Shown: piece after piece, positions 44,222-52,813 of the stretch
Position numbering within the stretch: position 1 is the stretch's first letter
How the letters are laid out: the number at the start of each line of letters is the position of its first letter
From: an uncultured Aequorivita sp.
Lineage (GTDB): Bacteria; Bacteroidota; Bacteroidia; Flavobacteriales; Flavobacteriaceae
Assembly: GCA_937125455.1 (NCBI GenBank)
Contig: CAKZLK010000040.1
Location: 62,001-126,000 of the forward strand
Length of the DNA stretch: 64,000 nucleotides
Reading direction: 5' to 3'
Made by a program: the position numbers and the translations under genes
Notes under the pieces: model-generated
Seen by the model: only the letters and a program-made list of their open reading frames with translations
What the model was told of the DNA's origin: nothing
Database searches by the model: none

Positions 44222-44887
44222 CTACTTAGTACCCCGCAACATTTCTTTTTTTCCGGGTGGGCCAGGAAGTCGTTCCACTAAAAACCCAACCGCTTGCATT
44301 GCTCTGCGCGCATTTCCATTGGCAGCATAAGTAACCAAAATACCATTTGGTTTTAATGCATCGTACATTTTCTGAAAAATTTCTTCAGTCCACAATTCAG
44401 GTTGCACACGGATTCCGAAGGCATCAAAATAAATAAGGTCGAAAGTGTTTTCCGCAGATATTGCAGAAAACAATTTCTGTTGTTTTGTGAGAAAGAAATT
44501 TTCAGAAAAAGCTATTTTTTCTTCCCAAGGAGAACTGTGTAGTCGTAAAAATTTATCTTCTGAAGTATTTAAAATTGAAGCATAATTTAGTTTTTCAATT
44601 TCATCCAAACCAAGTGGATAGCCTTCAACACCAGTAAAATCAACTTTTAGTTTGGTTTTTTCGGTTTCCAAAAAAGTAAGAAAACCATTTAAACCAGTGC
44701 CAAAACCAATTTCCATTATAGAAATTTCCTTCGAGGAATTTTTAGAAAACCAATGATAAAATCCTTCCTTGATAAAAACATGAAGGGCTTCAGCTATTGC
44801 ACCGTGCTTAGAATGGTATTGTTCATCCCATTCTGGAATATGCAGTGTGAAAGAGCCGTCGCCTGTTTTAAATAAAGTTCTTTTCAA
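44222..44887 (-). CDS. mnmD: tRNA (mnm5s2U34) methyltransferase MnmD
   Basis: A 221-residue SAM-dependent enzyme that makes the last methylation of the wobble uridine in some tRNAs. It corresponds to the N-terminal half of E. coli MnmC, without the FAD oxidase half. Visible motifs: SAM loop EIGFGTGLNGFLTFLE, IYFDAFGIRVQPELWTEE and C-terminal RLPGPPGKKEMLRG. It starts three bases after the DUF4920 gene ends, so the two are probably co-transcribed. Confidence 0.9.
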   Translation of the reverse strand: MKRTLFKTGDGSFTLHIPEWDEQYHSKHGAIAEALHVFIKEGFYHWFSKNSSKEISIMEIGFGTGLNGFLTFLETEKTKLKVDFTGVEGYPLGLDEIEKLNYASILNTSEDKFLRLHSSPWEEKIAFSENFFLTKQQKLFSAISAENTFDLIYFDAFGIRVQPELWTEEIFQKMYDALKPNGILVTYAANGNARRAMQAVGFLVERLPGPPGKKEMLRGTK

Positions 44888-44890
44888 AAA

Positions 44891-45406
44891 TTATTGTTTA
44901 TCCTCTTCGGGAATAAGAACGCCATTGGCTTCGAAAGCAAGGGTTCGTTTTGGCTCCGTGATAGCAGCGATTTCATCAGCAGATTTTCCACCGTCTTCAG
45001 CATAATGGCGTTGGTCATCAACACTCATTTCTTCAACATAGGCTTTACCTTCAGCAATAATTTCTTTGCCTGAAATATCTTTCGGCATAAAAAAACCATA
45101 GTCCTTAAAACGCACCATAGCTTCATCTTGGCCCATATCAACCTTCATCCAGCAACCTTTCTTTTGGCAAACTTCTTTCACTTGAGTCGTGAACTTAACG
45201 TTGATGGTGTCTCCGGGTTTTAGGTTGTTGTATTTTTCTATGATTTCGTCCTTAGACAATACATTATCATTTGTAATCTCATCACCAAAACTTTGATAGC
45301 TTACAGCAAGTTCCTGATTTTCAGCTACAGGTTCAGCTTCTTTATTTTCGTTTTTACAACTTAACGCAAAAATAGATATTGCGAATATGAACAAGATTTT
45401 TTTCAT
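44891..45406 (-). CDS. DUF4920 lipoprotein
   Basis: A 171-residue lipoprotein with lipobox FALSC (Cys17) and an acidic tether. The core has FTTQVKEVCQKKGCWMKVDMG and DYGFFMPKDISGKEIIAEGKAYVEE, which is the DUF4920 fold; two cysteines (EVCQKKGC) may bind metal or form a disulfide. Function unknown; periplasmic or outer membrane. It precedes mnmD in one transcript. Confidence 0.82.
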   Translation of the reverse strand: MKKILFIFAISIFALSCKNENKEAEPVAENQELAVSYQSFGDEITNDNVLSKDEIIEKYNNLKPGDTINVKFTTQVKEVCQKKGCWMKVDMGQDEAMVRFKDYGFFMPKDISGKEIIAEGKAYVEEMSVDDQRHYAEDGGKSADEIAAITEPKRTLAFEANGVLIPEEDKQ

Positions 45407-45519
45407 TTTGAAAGGTTTAATAAATTATTGATTGGTAACACTTTGCAATTTTAATGATTTTTTCAATTTTATATGGTTTAAATTTTACCTATTTTTACCA
45501 AATAAATATTTTCATCTTC

Positions 45520-46590
45520 ATGAAACCTTCCACAACCCAAAAATTAGACATACAAAAAGTTGAACGCTCTAGAATTGATCAAGTAGATTTTAGCAATTTA
45601 ACCTTTGGGAGCACCTTTAGCGATCACATGTTTGAATGTGATTATAAAGATGGAAAATGGCAAAACCCAACAATTAAACCATATGGGCCGCTTTCTATTT
45701 CTCCAGGAGCGAAAGTCTTTCATTACGGCCAAGCGGTTTTTGAAGGAATGAAAGCCTATAAAGATGATAACGGGAAAGTTTGGCTTTTTAGACCTGAACA
45801 GAATTTTTTGCGTATAAATAAATCATCTGTAAGAATGGCAATGCCGGAATTTCCGAGAGATATTTTCTTTGAAGCCTTGACCACTCTTGTAAAAATGGAT
45901 AAAGACTGGATAAAACCGGGGCTTGGCAATTCACTTTATATTCGTCCTTTTGTAATGGCCACCCAAGTTGGAGTTGGTGCTTCGCCTTCAACGGAATATA
46001 AATTTATGATTTTGATGTCGCCTGCACAGGCGTATTATACAGGCAACGTTAAAGTTGTTATTGCAGATCATTATAGCCGTTCAGCCAATGGCGGAGTGGG
46101 TGCTGCTAAAGCCGCTGGAAATTATGGCGCACAATTTTTTCCAACAAACCTTGCCCGCGAAAAAGGGTTCCAGCAGGTAATTTGGACGGATGCCAGCAAT
46201 CATCAATATTTGGAGGAAGCTGGAACAATGAATGTTTTTTTCAGGGTAAATGACACCTTATTAACAGCTCCCATAAGCGATAGAATTTTGGACGGAGTAA
46301 CTCGAAAAAGTTTAATTGCGCTTGCAAAACAAGATAATATAAAAGTAGAAGAAAGGCCTGTTCTGGTTTCAGAAATTGTTGAAGCAGCAGAAAATGGAAC
46401 TCTGAAAGAAATTTTTGGCGCAGGTACCGCTGCCGTAATAAGTCCAGTAAGCGCGTTTAGTTATAAAGATAAGACCCACGAACTTGAAATGCTTGAAGAT
46501 AGCTTTGCTAATCGATTTAAAAAAGAGCTTTTGGACATTCAATATAACCGCAGTGAAGATCCATTTGATTGGAGATTTGAAGTGGTATAA
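45520..46590 (+). CDS. ilvE: Branched-chain amino acid aminotransferase
   Basis: A 356-residue PLP enzyme of fold type IV (class II, mitochondrial/bacterial long form) that interconverts Val, Leu, Ile and their 2-oxo acids. PLP lysine Lys197 lies in GGVGAAKAAGNYG; EEAGTMNVFF and the PLP-binding GAGTAAVISPV are present. The start at 45520 gives the family N-terminus (MKPSTTQKL); the 22 residues before it in the open frame are not part of the fold. Monocistronic, with a terminator shared with the convergent MazG-like gene. Confidence 0.93.
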   Translation: MKPSTTQKLDIQKVERSRIDQVDFSNLTFGSTFSDHMFECDYKDGKWQNPTIKPYGPLSISPGAKVFHYGQAVFEGMKAYKDDNGKVWLFRPEQNFLRINKSSVRMAMPEFPRDIFFEALTTLVKMDKDWIKPGLGNSLYIRPFVMATQVGVGASPSTEYKFMILMSPAQAYYTGNVKVVIADHYSRSANGGVGAAKAAGNYGAQFFPTNLAREKGFQQVIWTDASNHQYLEEAGTMNVFFRVNDTLLTAPISDRILDGVTRKSLIALAKQDNIKVEERPVLVSEIVEAAENGTLKEIFGAGTAAVISPVSAFSYKDKTHELEMLEDSFANRFKKELLDIQYNRSEDPFDWRFEVV

Positions 46591-46605
46591 AAAAAATATC
46601 TATAC

Positions 46606-46640
46606 ATAAAAAGCCCAAAACATATATTTTGGGCTTTTTA
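46606..46640. terminator. Bidirectional terminator
   Basis: AAAAGCCCAAAA / ATTTTGGGCTTTT stem with A-rich left side and T-rich right side, between the convergent ilvE and MazG-like genes. Confidence 0.75.
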
Positions 46641-46645
46641 GTGTT

Positions 46646-47032
46646 TTATCTTTCAAGAATTTCCTTGATATTCGGCTTAAAATAATTGGGGCCTTTTAAA
46701 ACTTTACCGTCTTCCCTATAGATCGGTTTTCCATTTGCGCCCAACTTGCTCATATTACTTCGTTGTATTTCGTCAAAAACCTCTTCTATCTTATGTTGCA
46801 TGCCATGCTCGATGATAGTTCCACAAAGAATGTAAAGCATATCCCCCAAGGCATCTGCAACCTCAACCAAATCATTATTATTGGCCGCTTCAAGATATTC
46901 CTCATTTTCTTCACGCATCAGCTCATAACGCAGTAGGTTTTTCTTCATTTCAAGATTGGCTGTGGGTTCATCTTTCATTCCGAGGCCAAAGGCTTTATGA
47001 AATTTAGAAACAGCGGCAATTTTATTCTTCAT
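46646..47032 (-). CDS. MazG-like/PRA-PH-like nucleoside triphosphate pyrophosphohydrolase
   Basis: A 128-residue all-helical protein. The metal-binding pattern ELMREENEEYLEA (ExxEE), then DALGDMLYILCG (ExxD-type), matches small MazG / phosphoribosyl-ATP pyrophosphatase-like NTPases. Such enzymes hydrolyse nucleoside triphosphates to monophosphates and pyrophosphate, often for house-cleaning of odd nucleotides. The C-terminal FDEIQRSNMSKLGANGKPIYREDGKVLKGPNY tail is typical of the all-alpha NTPase group. Convergent with ilvE. Confidence 0.8.
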   Translation of the reverse strand: MKNKIAAVSKFHKAFGLGMKDEPTANLEMKKNLLRYELMREENEEYLEAANNNDLVEVADALGDMLYILCGTIIEHGMQHKIEEVFDEIQRSNMSKLGANGKPIYREDGKVLKGPNYFKPNIKEILER

Positions 47033-47050
47033 AGTATAAGTTTAAGGTTG

Positions 47051-47058
47051 TAAATTTG
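47051..47058 (+). promoter_or_regulatory. Candidate -7 box
   Basis: TAAATTTG, 20 bases before the ATG at 47079. A -33 box is not clear. Confidence 0.35.
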
Positions 47059-47078
47059 CAAAGTAAAATTACAAATTT

Positions 47079-47267
47079 ATGTTCACTACTGGCCAGATGG
47101 TTTTTGCTATTTTATTTTTTACCGCTTTCATTCTTATAATGATCTATAGTTATCGCGGTGATAAAAAAATTCACAAAAAATACTACAAAGGAAGTCTTTG
47201 GGTCTTAATTGGTTTTATCCTTTTTGTTGGCAGTTTAATAGCCTTGAAAATATATTTAAAGGATTAA
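47079..47267 (+). CDS. Small two-helix membrane protein
   Basis: A 62-residue protein with two transmembrane helices (about 6-24 and 40-58) joined by a basic loop (SYRGDKKIHKKYYKG). It looks like a small membrane protein widely conserved in Flavobacteriia, of unknown function. Single gene with a -7 box upstream. Conservation of loop and length suggests a real gene rather than a chance ORF. Confidence 0.75.
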   Translation: MFTTGQMVFAILFFTAFILIMIYSYRGDKKIHKKYYKGSLWVLIGFILFVGSLIALKIYLKD

Positions 47268-47654
47268 TCAAAGTTCTAATATTTTTAAATTATAATGCCC
47301 TTTTTTCCATAAATAACAGTTATAAAAACTTCAATCCTCTAGCCTACTTTTCGTTTTAAGTAAATTTATCTACGCTATATATTTTTTAATTATTCAATAA
47401 ACCCCTCTCTTTAAAAATACCTATTAGTAGGTATTTTTTTGTTTTTATCAGCAATCTATATTTGCTTCAGTTGACTTGAAGATCACTAAAAAAGTTTATT
47501 CAAATAAAAAAATGAATTAGCGAATCAGCTCAACATAAAACTTTTAGTGCATTGTGGTTAAGAGATTTACTCTTTGAGGAGGGAGTGAAAAAATTTAAGA
47601 AACAGTGCACTAATAGTTTTGAAAATTGAAAAAAATTAACCAAAACCAAATCAA
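47268..47654. other. Intergenic stretch with a terminator, no gene seen
   Basis: AT-rich. Contains a terminator at 47413-47440 (AAATACCT / AGGTATTT, then T run) about 150 bases after the small membrane protein, and the -7 box of the next gene at 47614. No ORF or RNA gene was recognised. Confidence 0.6.
47614..47621 (+). promoter_or_regulatory. Candidate -7 box
   Basis: TAGTTTTG, 33 bases before the lipoprotein start at 47655. Confidence 0.4.
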
Positions 47655-48470
47655 ATGAGCAAATCAAAATTATTAATTCCACTGTTATTTATGTTTTCAG
47701 TTTTTTTCATTAGCTGTGAAAAAGAAGAGGAGGATTCAAATCCGGAACCAGATCCAGTTGAGGTAAACACTACCTCAATAATTCCATCTTCAACTTTGGG
47801 AAGAGAAAACAATTATTTGGGATGTATTGAAATATCAAGCAGGATCACAAACATTAAAGTTTGGGATCACGGTACTGTTGATGGAGATATTGTTTCCATC
47901 ATTGCAAACGGCGCAACAATTATAGACGAAGAAACCCTTGCAGGGCCAGATTCACCGATAAATGTTGATTACGACTTTGGTTATAATGGCTTTAACTACC
48001 TTACGCTCTATGCCCATAATCTTGGAAGTATCTCTCCGAATACATGTACCGTTTCAGTAAATGGCACTGACTTTGTTCTGGAGGCAAATCTAGATGCAAA
48101 CGGTTCAATAGATGTAATTATTTCGGGTTATGGCGTAGATTGCAGCGATGCTTCTGGCAACACTGGCGGAGGAGGATCCGGCGGTGGCGGTAATGGTGGT
48201 GGAAGCGGAAAAGGCGATGTTAAATTTTGGACAAACCAAGACTATGGCTGTGGACCTATAACCGTTAATTTGAACAGTGTAGGCAGCAGCACAATCACAG
48301 GTTATTATTATGCCGGCAACCCAGACTGTACAGTAGACGGTTACGGAGGAAATTTTAATGACCTCACACCTGGCACATACAGTTATACGGCAAGTTGTCA
48401 GGGATATAATTGGGACGGAACATTAACGATCACAGAAGATACTTGTTTAAGGTATCAGTTAACGCTTTAA
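47655..48470 (+). CDS. Two-domain lipoprotein with Gly-rich linker
   Basis: A 271-residue lipoprotein with lipobox FFISC (Cys21) and an acidic Pro-rich tether. Domain one (about 38-163) resembles calcium-independent beta-sandwich domains (ITNIKVWDHGTVDGDIVSII), similar to modules of surface proteins. A glycine/serine linker (about 168-187) leads to domain two (about 188-270), a Cys-paired beta domain (VKFWTNQDYGCGPITVNL, then GYYYAGNPDC). Domain two is a small module repeated in many Flavobacteriia surface proteins. No enzymatic residues seen. It has its own promoter and ends at a strong palindromic terminator. Confidence 0.7.
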   Translation: MSKSKLLIPLLFMFSVFFISCEKEEEDSNPEPDPVEVNTTSIIPSSTLGRENNYLGCIEISSRITNIKVWDHGTVDGDIVSIIANGATIIDEETLAGPDSPINVDYDFGYNGFNYLTLYAHNLGSISPNTCTVSVNGTDFVLEANLDANGSIDVIISGYGVDCSDASGNTGGGGSGGGGNGGGSGKGDVKFWTNQDYGCGPITVNLNSVGSSTITGYYYAGNPDCTVDGYGGNFNDLTPGTYSYTASCQGYNWDGTLTITEDTCLRYQLTL

Positions 48471-48500
48471 GTGTTTTTTAAATAATTGTTTATTATAAAA

Positions 48501-48530
48501 AAAGCTCTTCGGATATCCGAAGAGCTTTTT
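48501..48530. terminator. Bidirectional palindromic terminator
   Basis: Perfect palindrome with arms AAAGCTCTTCGGAT/ATCCGAAGAGCTTT, flanked by A and T runs, between the lipoprotein and the convergent M49 gene. Confidence 0.88.
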
Positions 48531-48549
48531 TATTTGAGTTTAATAAATT

Positions 48550-50589
48550 TTAGTTTGTTGCTGGCAAATTGCTGTAATTTTTAGAGTAGAATAACATTTG
48601 TTCTGCAAATGTTTTTGGCTGCTCAATAGTGAAACTTTCTATCTCGCCATTGTCATCCATTTTTGGAACTAATACAGGGTTTACAAATCCGCTATATGGT
48701 GCAGAAGTAAATTGCTTGTTGCGTTCCAAAATTTCTTTGTGAAGATTTTGGTCCACTTTTACACCGTAAGTTTCAACTAAATGCTCTACAGCTGCGTAAT
48801 CACCTTCACTTTTGATTCTTTGTGTCTCTCGAAGCAATTGACCAAACAAGTCGTGAAGTTTTTCATAATCATTGATGTTGTAATAAGTTTTTCCATCACG
48901 GGTTATTTTTTCGATTACGTTATCGGCTTTTCCTTTTTCAAAAACCCAAGCAGAAACCCATTGGCGGTTACGCATATGTGCTTCTTCAACATCATCTCCT
49001 AGGTTAAGACGAATCAATTGCGTCATTAATCCATTGCGGATATAACCATCATAAGCGGCCATTCCCACTTTTTTCCAATCGTCAACCAAGCCAAGTTCTT
49101 GTAATTTTGGGCTGTACAAATAGTAAAGACCCACCAAATCTGCACGACCTTCTTCAAGAGTAGATGCGTAATTTTTAAGTGTTTCCTTAGTTTCGCCTAC
49201 ACCTGGATTTAATTGTCCTGAAGCATGACCTATTACTTCGTGAAGGGCGGTGTGAAGCTTGTCGGCAAGTTGACCGTATTTTTCTTCCAATTCAAGCTCG
49301 GTAGAATCGTTTACAAATTCTTTCAATCTACCAGTATTTCCAGCGTTATTGTACGAATCAATTATATTCCCAAGGGAAACTGACTTACTGCCTACGGCTG
49401 CACGAATCCAGTTTGCATTTGGAAGATTTACTCCTATTGGCGTACTTGGGGAAGAATCTCCAGCTTCTCCGGCAACATTTACAACTTTATAGGTTACGCC
49501 CACAACATTTTTCTTTTTGTGCTCTGGCATCAATGGTGAATTATCTTCAAACCATTGTGCGTTGTTTGAAATAACTGACATCTTTTCAGACATATCAAAA
49601 TCTTTAATTTGCACAACGGTTTCATAAGAACCTCTGTAACCCAATGGATCGTTATAAACTTCAATAAAACTGTTTATGTAGTCAATGTTTCCTTCTGTTG
49701 CAGCAGTCCAAGCAACATTATAATCATCCCATGTTTGCAGGTCACCTGTTTTATAATATTGAATTAGAAGACCAAGAGCATCTCCCTGTGCTTGATTTTC
49801 GGCAACACCTTTCGCTTTTTCAAGCCATTCAATAATTTTATCGATTGCAGGACCATACAGTCCTCCAGATTTATAAACCATTTCTTTCAATTGGCCATTC
49901 TCTTTTACCAATTTAGAGTTCAAACCAAAAGAAAGTGGCTTTTTTGGATCTGGAGATTTCTTTTTTGAATAAAAATTTTCAACATCTTTATTAGTTACAT
50001 CCGGCCCGTAGAAATTCACGGCACTTTCTGCAACATTATCCACACCTTTGGCAAGATTTACCTTCTTAGAATCTTTATCGTTGAAAATCACATCAAAAGC
50101 TTCACCTTCCAAATTAGTATTGGTATCGGTTAAAAGTTGTTTTAAATAGTCTGAAGAAAATTCTGGCTTCATTTTATCGTTGGAATAATGATGATGAATA
50201 CCATTGCTGAACCAAACTCTTTTTAAATAAATTTCAAAGTTTTTCCAATCGTCTGTAGTTTTATCACCTTTATAATTGGTATAGATATTTTCTAAAGCTT
50301 TTCTTATCGTAAGGTTATAGCGGTAGTTTTGATCCCACATAATATCTCTTCCAGCCAATCCAGCTTGAGTAAGGTAATAAACAAGTTTTTGCTCTTTCAA
50401 GCTAAGTTTCTCCCAGCCTGGAATTTGATAACGCAAAACTTTTATATCTCCAAACTGCTCTACGTTATAATCAAAATCTGTGGACTGCATAGTTTCCACT
50501 TGTGCTACTTCTTTGTTTTCCTTGTTTTCTTTACAGGAAAAAAAGAGCAAACCACACAATGCAATCGCAATAAAAAAGGTGTTCTTCAT
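48550..50589 (-). CDS. Dipeptidyl-peptidase III family lipoprotein (M49)
   Basis: A 679-residue zinc peptidase that removes dipeptides from the N-terminus. The M49 motif is HEVIGH (residues 450-455), and the second motif is EEGRADLVGLYYL, which brings the third zinc ligand. Lipobox FFSC (Cys19) and signal peptide place it in the envelope. Some databases call such proteins dihydrofolate reductase, which the motifs do not support. A full promoter (TTG-N19-TACATTTG) lies on the same strand at 50613-50642. Single gene. Confidence 0.92.
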   Translation of the reverse strand: MKNTFFIAIALCGLLFFSCKENKENKEVAQVETMQSTDFDYNVEQFGDIKVLRYQIPGWEKLSLKEQKLVYYLTQAGLAGRDIMWDQNYRYNLTIRKALENIYTNYKGDKTTDDWKNFEIYLKRVWFSNGIHHHYSNDKMKPEFSSDYLKQLLTDTNTNLEGEAFDVIFNDKDSKKVNLAKGVDNVAESAVNFYGPDVTNKDVENFYSKKKSPDPKKPLSFGLNSKLVKENGQLKEMVYKSGGLYGPAIDKIIEWLEKAKGVAENQAQGDALGLLIQYYKTGDLQTWDDYNVAWTAATEGNIDYINSFIEVYNDPLGYRGSYETVVQIKDFDMSEKMSVISNNAQWFEDNSPLMPEHKKKNVVGVTYKVVNVAGEAGDSSPSTPIGVNLPNANWIRAAVGSKSVSLGNIIDSYNNAGNTGRLKEFVNDSTELELEEKYGQLADKLHTALHEVIGHASGQLNPGVGETKETLKNYASTLEEGRADLVGLYYLYSPKLQELGLVDDWKKVGMAAYDGYIRNGLMTQLIRLNLGDDVEEAHMRNRQWVSAWVFEKGKADNVIEKITRDGKTYYNINDYEKLHDLFGQLLRETQRIKSEGDYAAVEHLVETYGVKVDQNLHKEILERNKQFTSAPYSGFVNPVLVPKMDDNGEIESFTIEQPKTFAEQMLFYSKNYSNLPATN

Positions 50590-50612
50590 TTTAAGAAATT
50601 TTTAGGTTTCCG

Positions 50613-50642
50613 CAAATGTACTAAACCGAAGCAAGATTGCAA
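50613..50642 (-). promoter_or_regulatory. Bacteroidota-type promoter of the M49 gene
   Basis: Minus strand: TTG (50640-50642), 19-base spacer, TACATTTG (50613-50620), 24 bases before the start. Confidence 0.65.
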
Positions 50643-50709
50643 GCACTGATTTTCAAAAGCATCAATGAAATTTCATTATCTTAGCAAACGCAATCAACAC
50701 TCCTACCAA

Positions 50710-51765
50710 ATGAAAATTTTAAAATACTTACTCTTTCTTATATTAATTGTCATTATTGGCAGCGCCATCTATTTTGGAACTAAAGACGGAACCTATGACA
50801 TACAAGATTCTATGGTTATCCAAGCGCCGCCGCAAGTTGTTTTTAACAAAGTGAATGATTTCAAAAGTTGGGAAAAATGGGGACCTTGGAAAAAAGAAGA
50901 TTCCACAATGACTTTTACCTATGCAGAAAAAACTTCAGGTGAAGGGGCTTCTTACTCTTGGGATGGCAAAATGAGTGGTTCTATGACTACTACCAAGGTT
51001 ATTCCGAATAAAGAAATAGATCAGGATTTAACGTTGAATACCCCTGCTGGGGAACGAAACCCAAAAGTATATTGGAATTTTGAAGAAGTTGAAAACGGAA
51101 CCAAAGTAACCTGGGGAATGAAAGGTGAGCATACGCTTATTGATAAAGCCTATTACACGTTGAGTGGGTACGATTTTGATGCCCAAATGCATAAAATGAA
51201 CAAACAAGGTCTAGAAGGGATAGCCAATGAAGTAGCCGAGGATATGAAAAAATATTCCATAAATGTTGATGGTGTTACCCAATATGGAGGTGGATATTAT
51301 ATGTATACAACTTCGGTTGCAAAACAAAATGAGCTGGATGATAAAATAGCGCCAATGATGAATCAGGTAATGGACTTCGTCAGCAGAAACAAATTAAATA
51401 TGGCAGGAAAACCTTTTACCGTATACAATCAAATAGATAATGCAAACAACACAGTTATTTTTTCAACAGGCGTTCCTGTGAAAGAGCAAGTAATAACTCC
51501 AACTAACAGCCCTGTTGTGTGTGGCTATATGGAGCCAGTTGCTGCTGTAAAAACATCCTTGAAGGGAGATTATAAGCATCTAGCTGAAGCTTATACAGCA
51601 GCAAGACAATACATTGAAAAGAACAACCTCCAAATAGATCCCAACGGAAAAATGTTTGAAGTTTACATTACCAATCCCGAAGAAACTCCCAACCCAGCCG
51701 AATGGCTAACGGAAGTTTACATTCCAATAATTTCAACCCCCGAACCTACTGAAGAAGGAATTTAG
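50710..51765 (+). CDS. SRPBCC-GyrI-like membrane-anchored protein
   Basis: A 351-residue protein: one N-terminal membrane helix (about 4-22), then a SRPBCC/START-like domain (about 28-180: MVIQAPPQVVFNKVNDFKSWEKWGPW, then KVTWGMKGEH) and a GyrI-like ligand-binding domain (about 205-345: VCGYMEPVAAVKTSLKGDYKHLAEAY). Such fusions are common in Bacteroidota and probably bind hydrophobic molecules; function unknown. The start at 50710 (MKILKYLLFL) is preferred over 50665, which adds 15 non-conserved residues. Its stop touches the crcB start codon. Confidence 0.8.
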   Translation: MKILKYLLFLILIVIIGSAIYFGTKDGTYDIQDSMVIQAPPQVVFNKVNDFKSWEKWGPWKKEDSTMTFTYAEKTSGEGASYSWDGKMSGSMTTTKVIPNKEIDQDLTLNTPAGERNPKVYWNFEEVENGTKVTWGMKGEHTLIDKAYYTLSGYDFDAQMHKMNKQGLEGIANEVAEDMKKYSINVDGVTQYGGGYYMYTTSVAKQNELDDKIAPMMNQVMDFVSRNKLNMAGKPFTVYNQIDNANNTVIFSTGVPVKEQVITPTNSPVVCGYMEPVAAVKTSLKGDYKHLAEAYTAARQYIEKNNLQIDPNGKMFEVYITNPEETPNPAEWLTEVYIPIISTPEPTEEGI

Positions 51766-52137
51766 ATGAAGCAATTAGCACTGGTTTTTATCGGCGGCGG
51801 TCTTGGTAGCACTTTACGTTACGCACTTTCAAAATACTTGGACAGTTTTGAATCCGGGATTCCTTACGGCACTTTTGCAGCCAATATATTCGGTAGTTTG
51901 TTAATAGGAATTATCTTGGGAGCTGCCTTAAAAAACGAAACAATTTCAACCAATACCGTTCTCTTTTTTGCAACGGGCTTTTGTGGTGGTTTCACAACCT
52001 TTTCTACCTTCGCTTACGAAAATCATGTTTTTTTGAAGAGTGGTGATTTTATGTCTTTTGCGCTTTATACCATCGCAAGTTTTGTAATCGGTTTTGCTAT
52101 GGTCTTTTTAGGAATGTGGCTGGTAAAGTTTCTTTAA
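51766..52137 (+). CDS. crcB: Fluoride ion channel CrcB/Fluc
   Basis: A 123-residue, four-helix channel that exports fluoride as a dual-topology dimer. Conserved residues are present: GGGLGSTLRYALS near the start, the TM2 Asn in GTFAANIFGSLLIG, and the pore FATGFCGGFTTFSTF. It follows the SRPBCC gene with no gap (TAGATG), so it is co-transcribed; no crcB riboswitch is visible upstream. Its end overlaps the convergent DUF1684 gene by four bases. Confidence 0.93.
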   Translation: MKQLALVFIGGGLGSTLRYALSKYLDSFESGIPYGTFAANIFGSLLIGIILGAALKNETISTNTVLFFATGFCGGFTTFSTFAYENHVFLKSGDFMSFALYTIASFVIGFAMVFLGMWLVKFL

Positions 52138-52739
52138 TGTTTCCCAAAAGCCTTTACTCCTGCTTCAATTCTAATTAAAAGATCATTTTCTTTTGGGGGA
52201 ATTGGGCACGAATAGCGAGCACTATAGGCGCAATAGGGATTATACGCTTTGTTGAAATCTATAATGATTGTATCTCCTTCTGGAATTCGCTGGTCTAAAA
52301 ATCGTCCACCCCCATAGGAGCCGTCCCCACTAGTTAAATCCGTAAATGGCAGAAATAGATAATCTTCATAACCTGGTTCATCGTAAGGTTGTACACTTTT
52401 GAATAGATTCAATACAAAAACATTTTCATCAATAGTGAAATGTGCTTCAGCATATTTTACGTATTCAGGCAAGCGCTCTGTGGTTGTGGGCATCAAAAAT
52501 GGTTTTTCATCTGGAGTCCGCACAAACTTGGCTTTAACAATAAATTTTTCGTCAATGGGATAAAATTCCAAGCCATGAAATTCTTTAAAATCCTCAGGTT
52601 CCAGAATAGTTGTTTCGGGATTGCTGAATTCTTCATTTAATTCTATTTGGGCAGCTTTGCTTTCGGAAATAAGAGCTTCGTCTTGAGCAGAAACAACGAT
52701 ACTGAAAAGCAAAAGCGAAAGAAAAAATAAGTTCTTCAT
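52134..52739 (-). CDS. DUF1684 family exported protein
   Basis: A 201-residue protein with a signal peptide (LFFLSLLLFSIVVSAQ). It has the DUF1684 core: HGLEFYPIDEKFIVKAKF, FLPFTDLTSGDGSYGGGRF and the strongly conserved YNPYCAYSARYSCPIPPKEN near the C-terminus. Function unknown. It overlaps crcB tail to tail by four bases, which suggests antisense overlap rather than an operon. Confidence 0.85.
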   Translation of the reverse strand: MKNLFFLSLLLFSIVVSAQDEALISESKAAQIELNEEFSNPETTILEPEDFKEFHGLEFYPIDEKFIVKAKFVRTPDEKPFLMPTTTERLPEYVKYAEAHFTIDENVFVLNLFKSVQPYDEPGYEDYLFLPFTDLTSGDGSYGGGRFLDQRIPEGDTIIIDFNKAYNPYCAYSARYSCPIPPKENDLLIRIEAGVKAFGKH

Positions 52740-52790
52740 GATTAGTTTTTAGTAAAAATAGAAAACAATTCCATACTTCATAATTATTTC

Positions 52791-52798
52791 TATTTTTG
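52791..52798 (+). promoter_or_regulatory. Candidate -7 box
   Basis: TATTTTTG, 15 bases before the ATG at 52814. It overlaps a TTG at 52796 that is the longer possible start, so translation most likely begins at 52814. Confidence 0.45.
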
Positions 52799-52813
52799 AA
52801 AAAAAATAAAAAT

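Noticed and set aside
48550-50589. Dihydrofolate reductase annotation
   Set aside because: No DHFR fold; HEVIGH and EEGRAD motifs identify M49 dipeptidyl-peptidase III.
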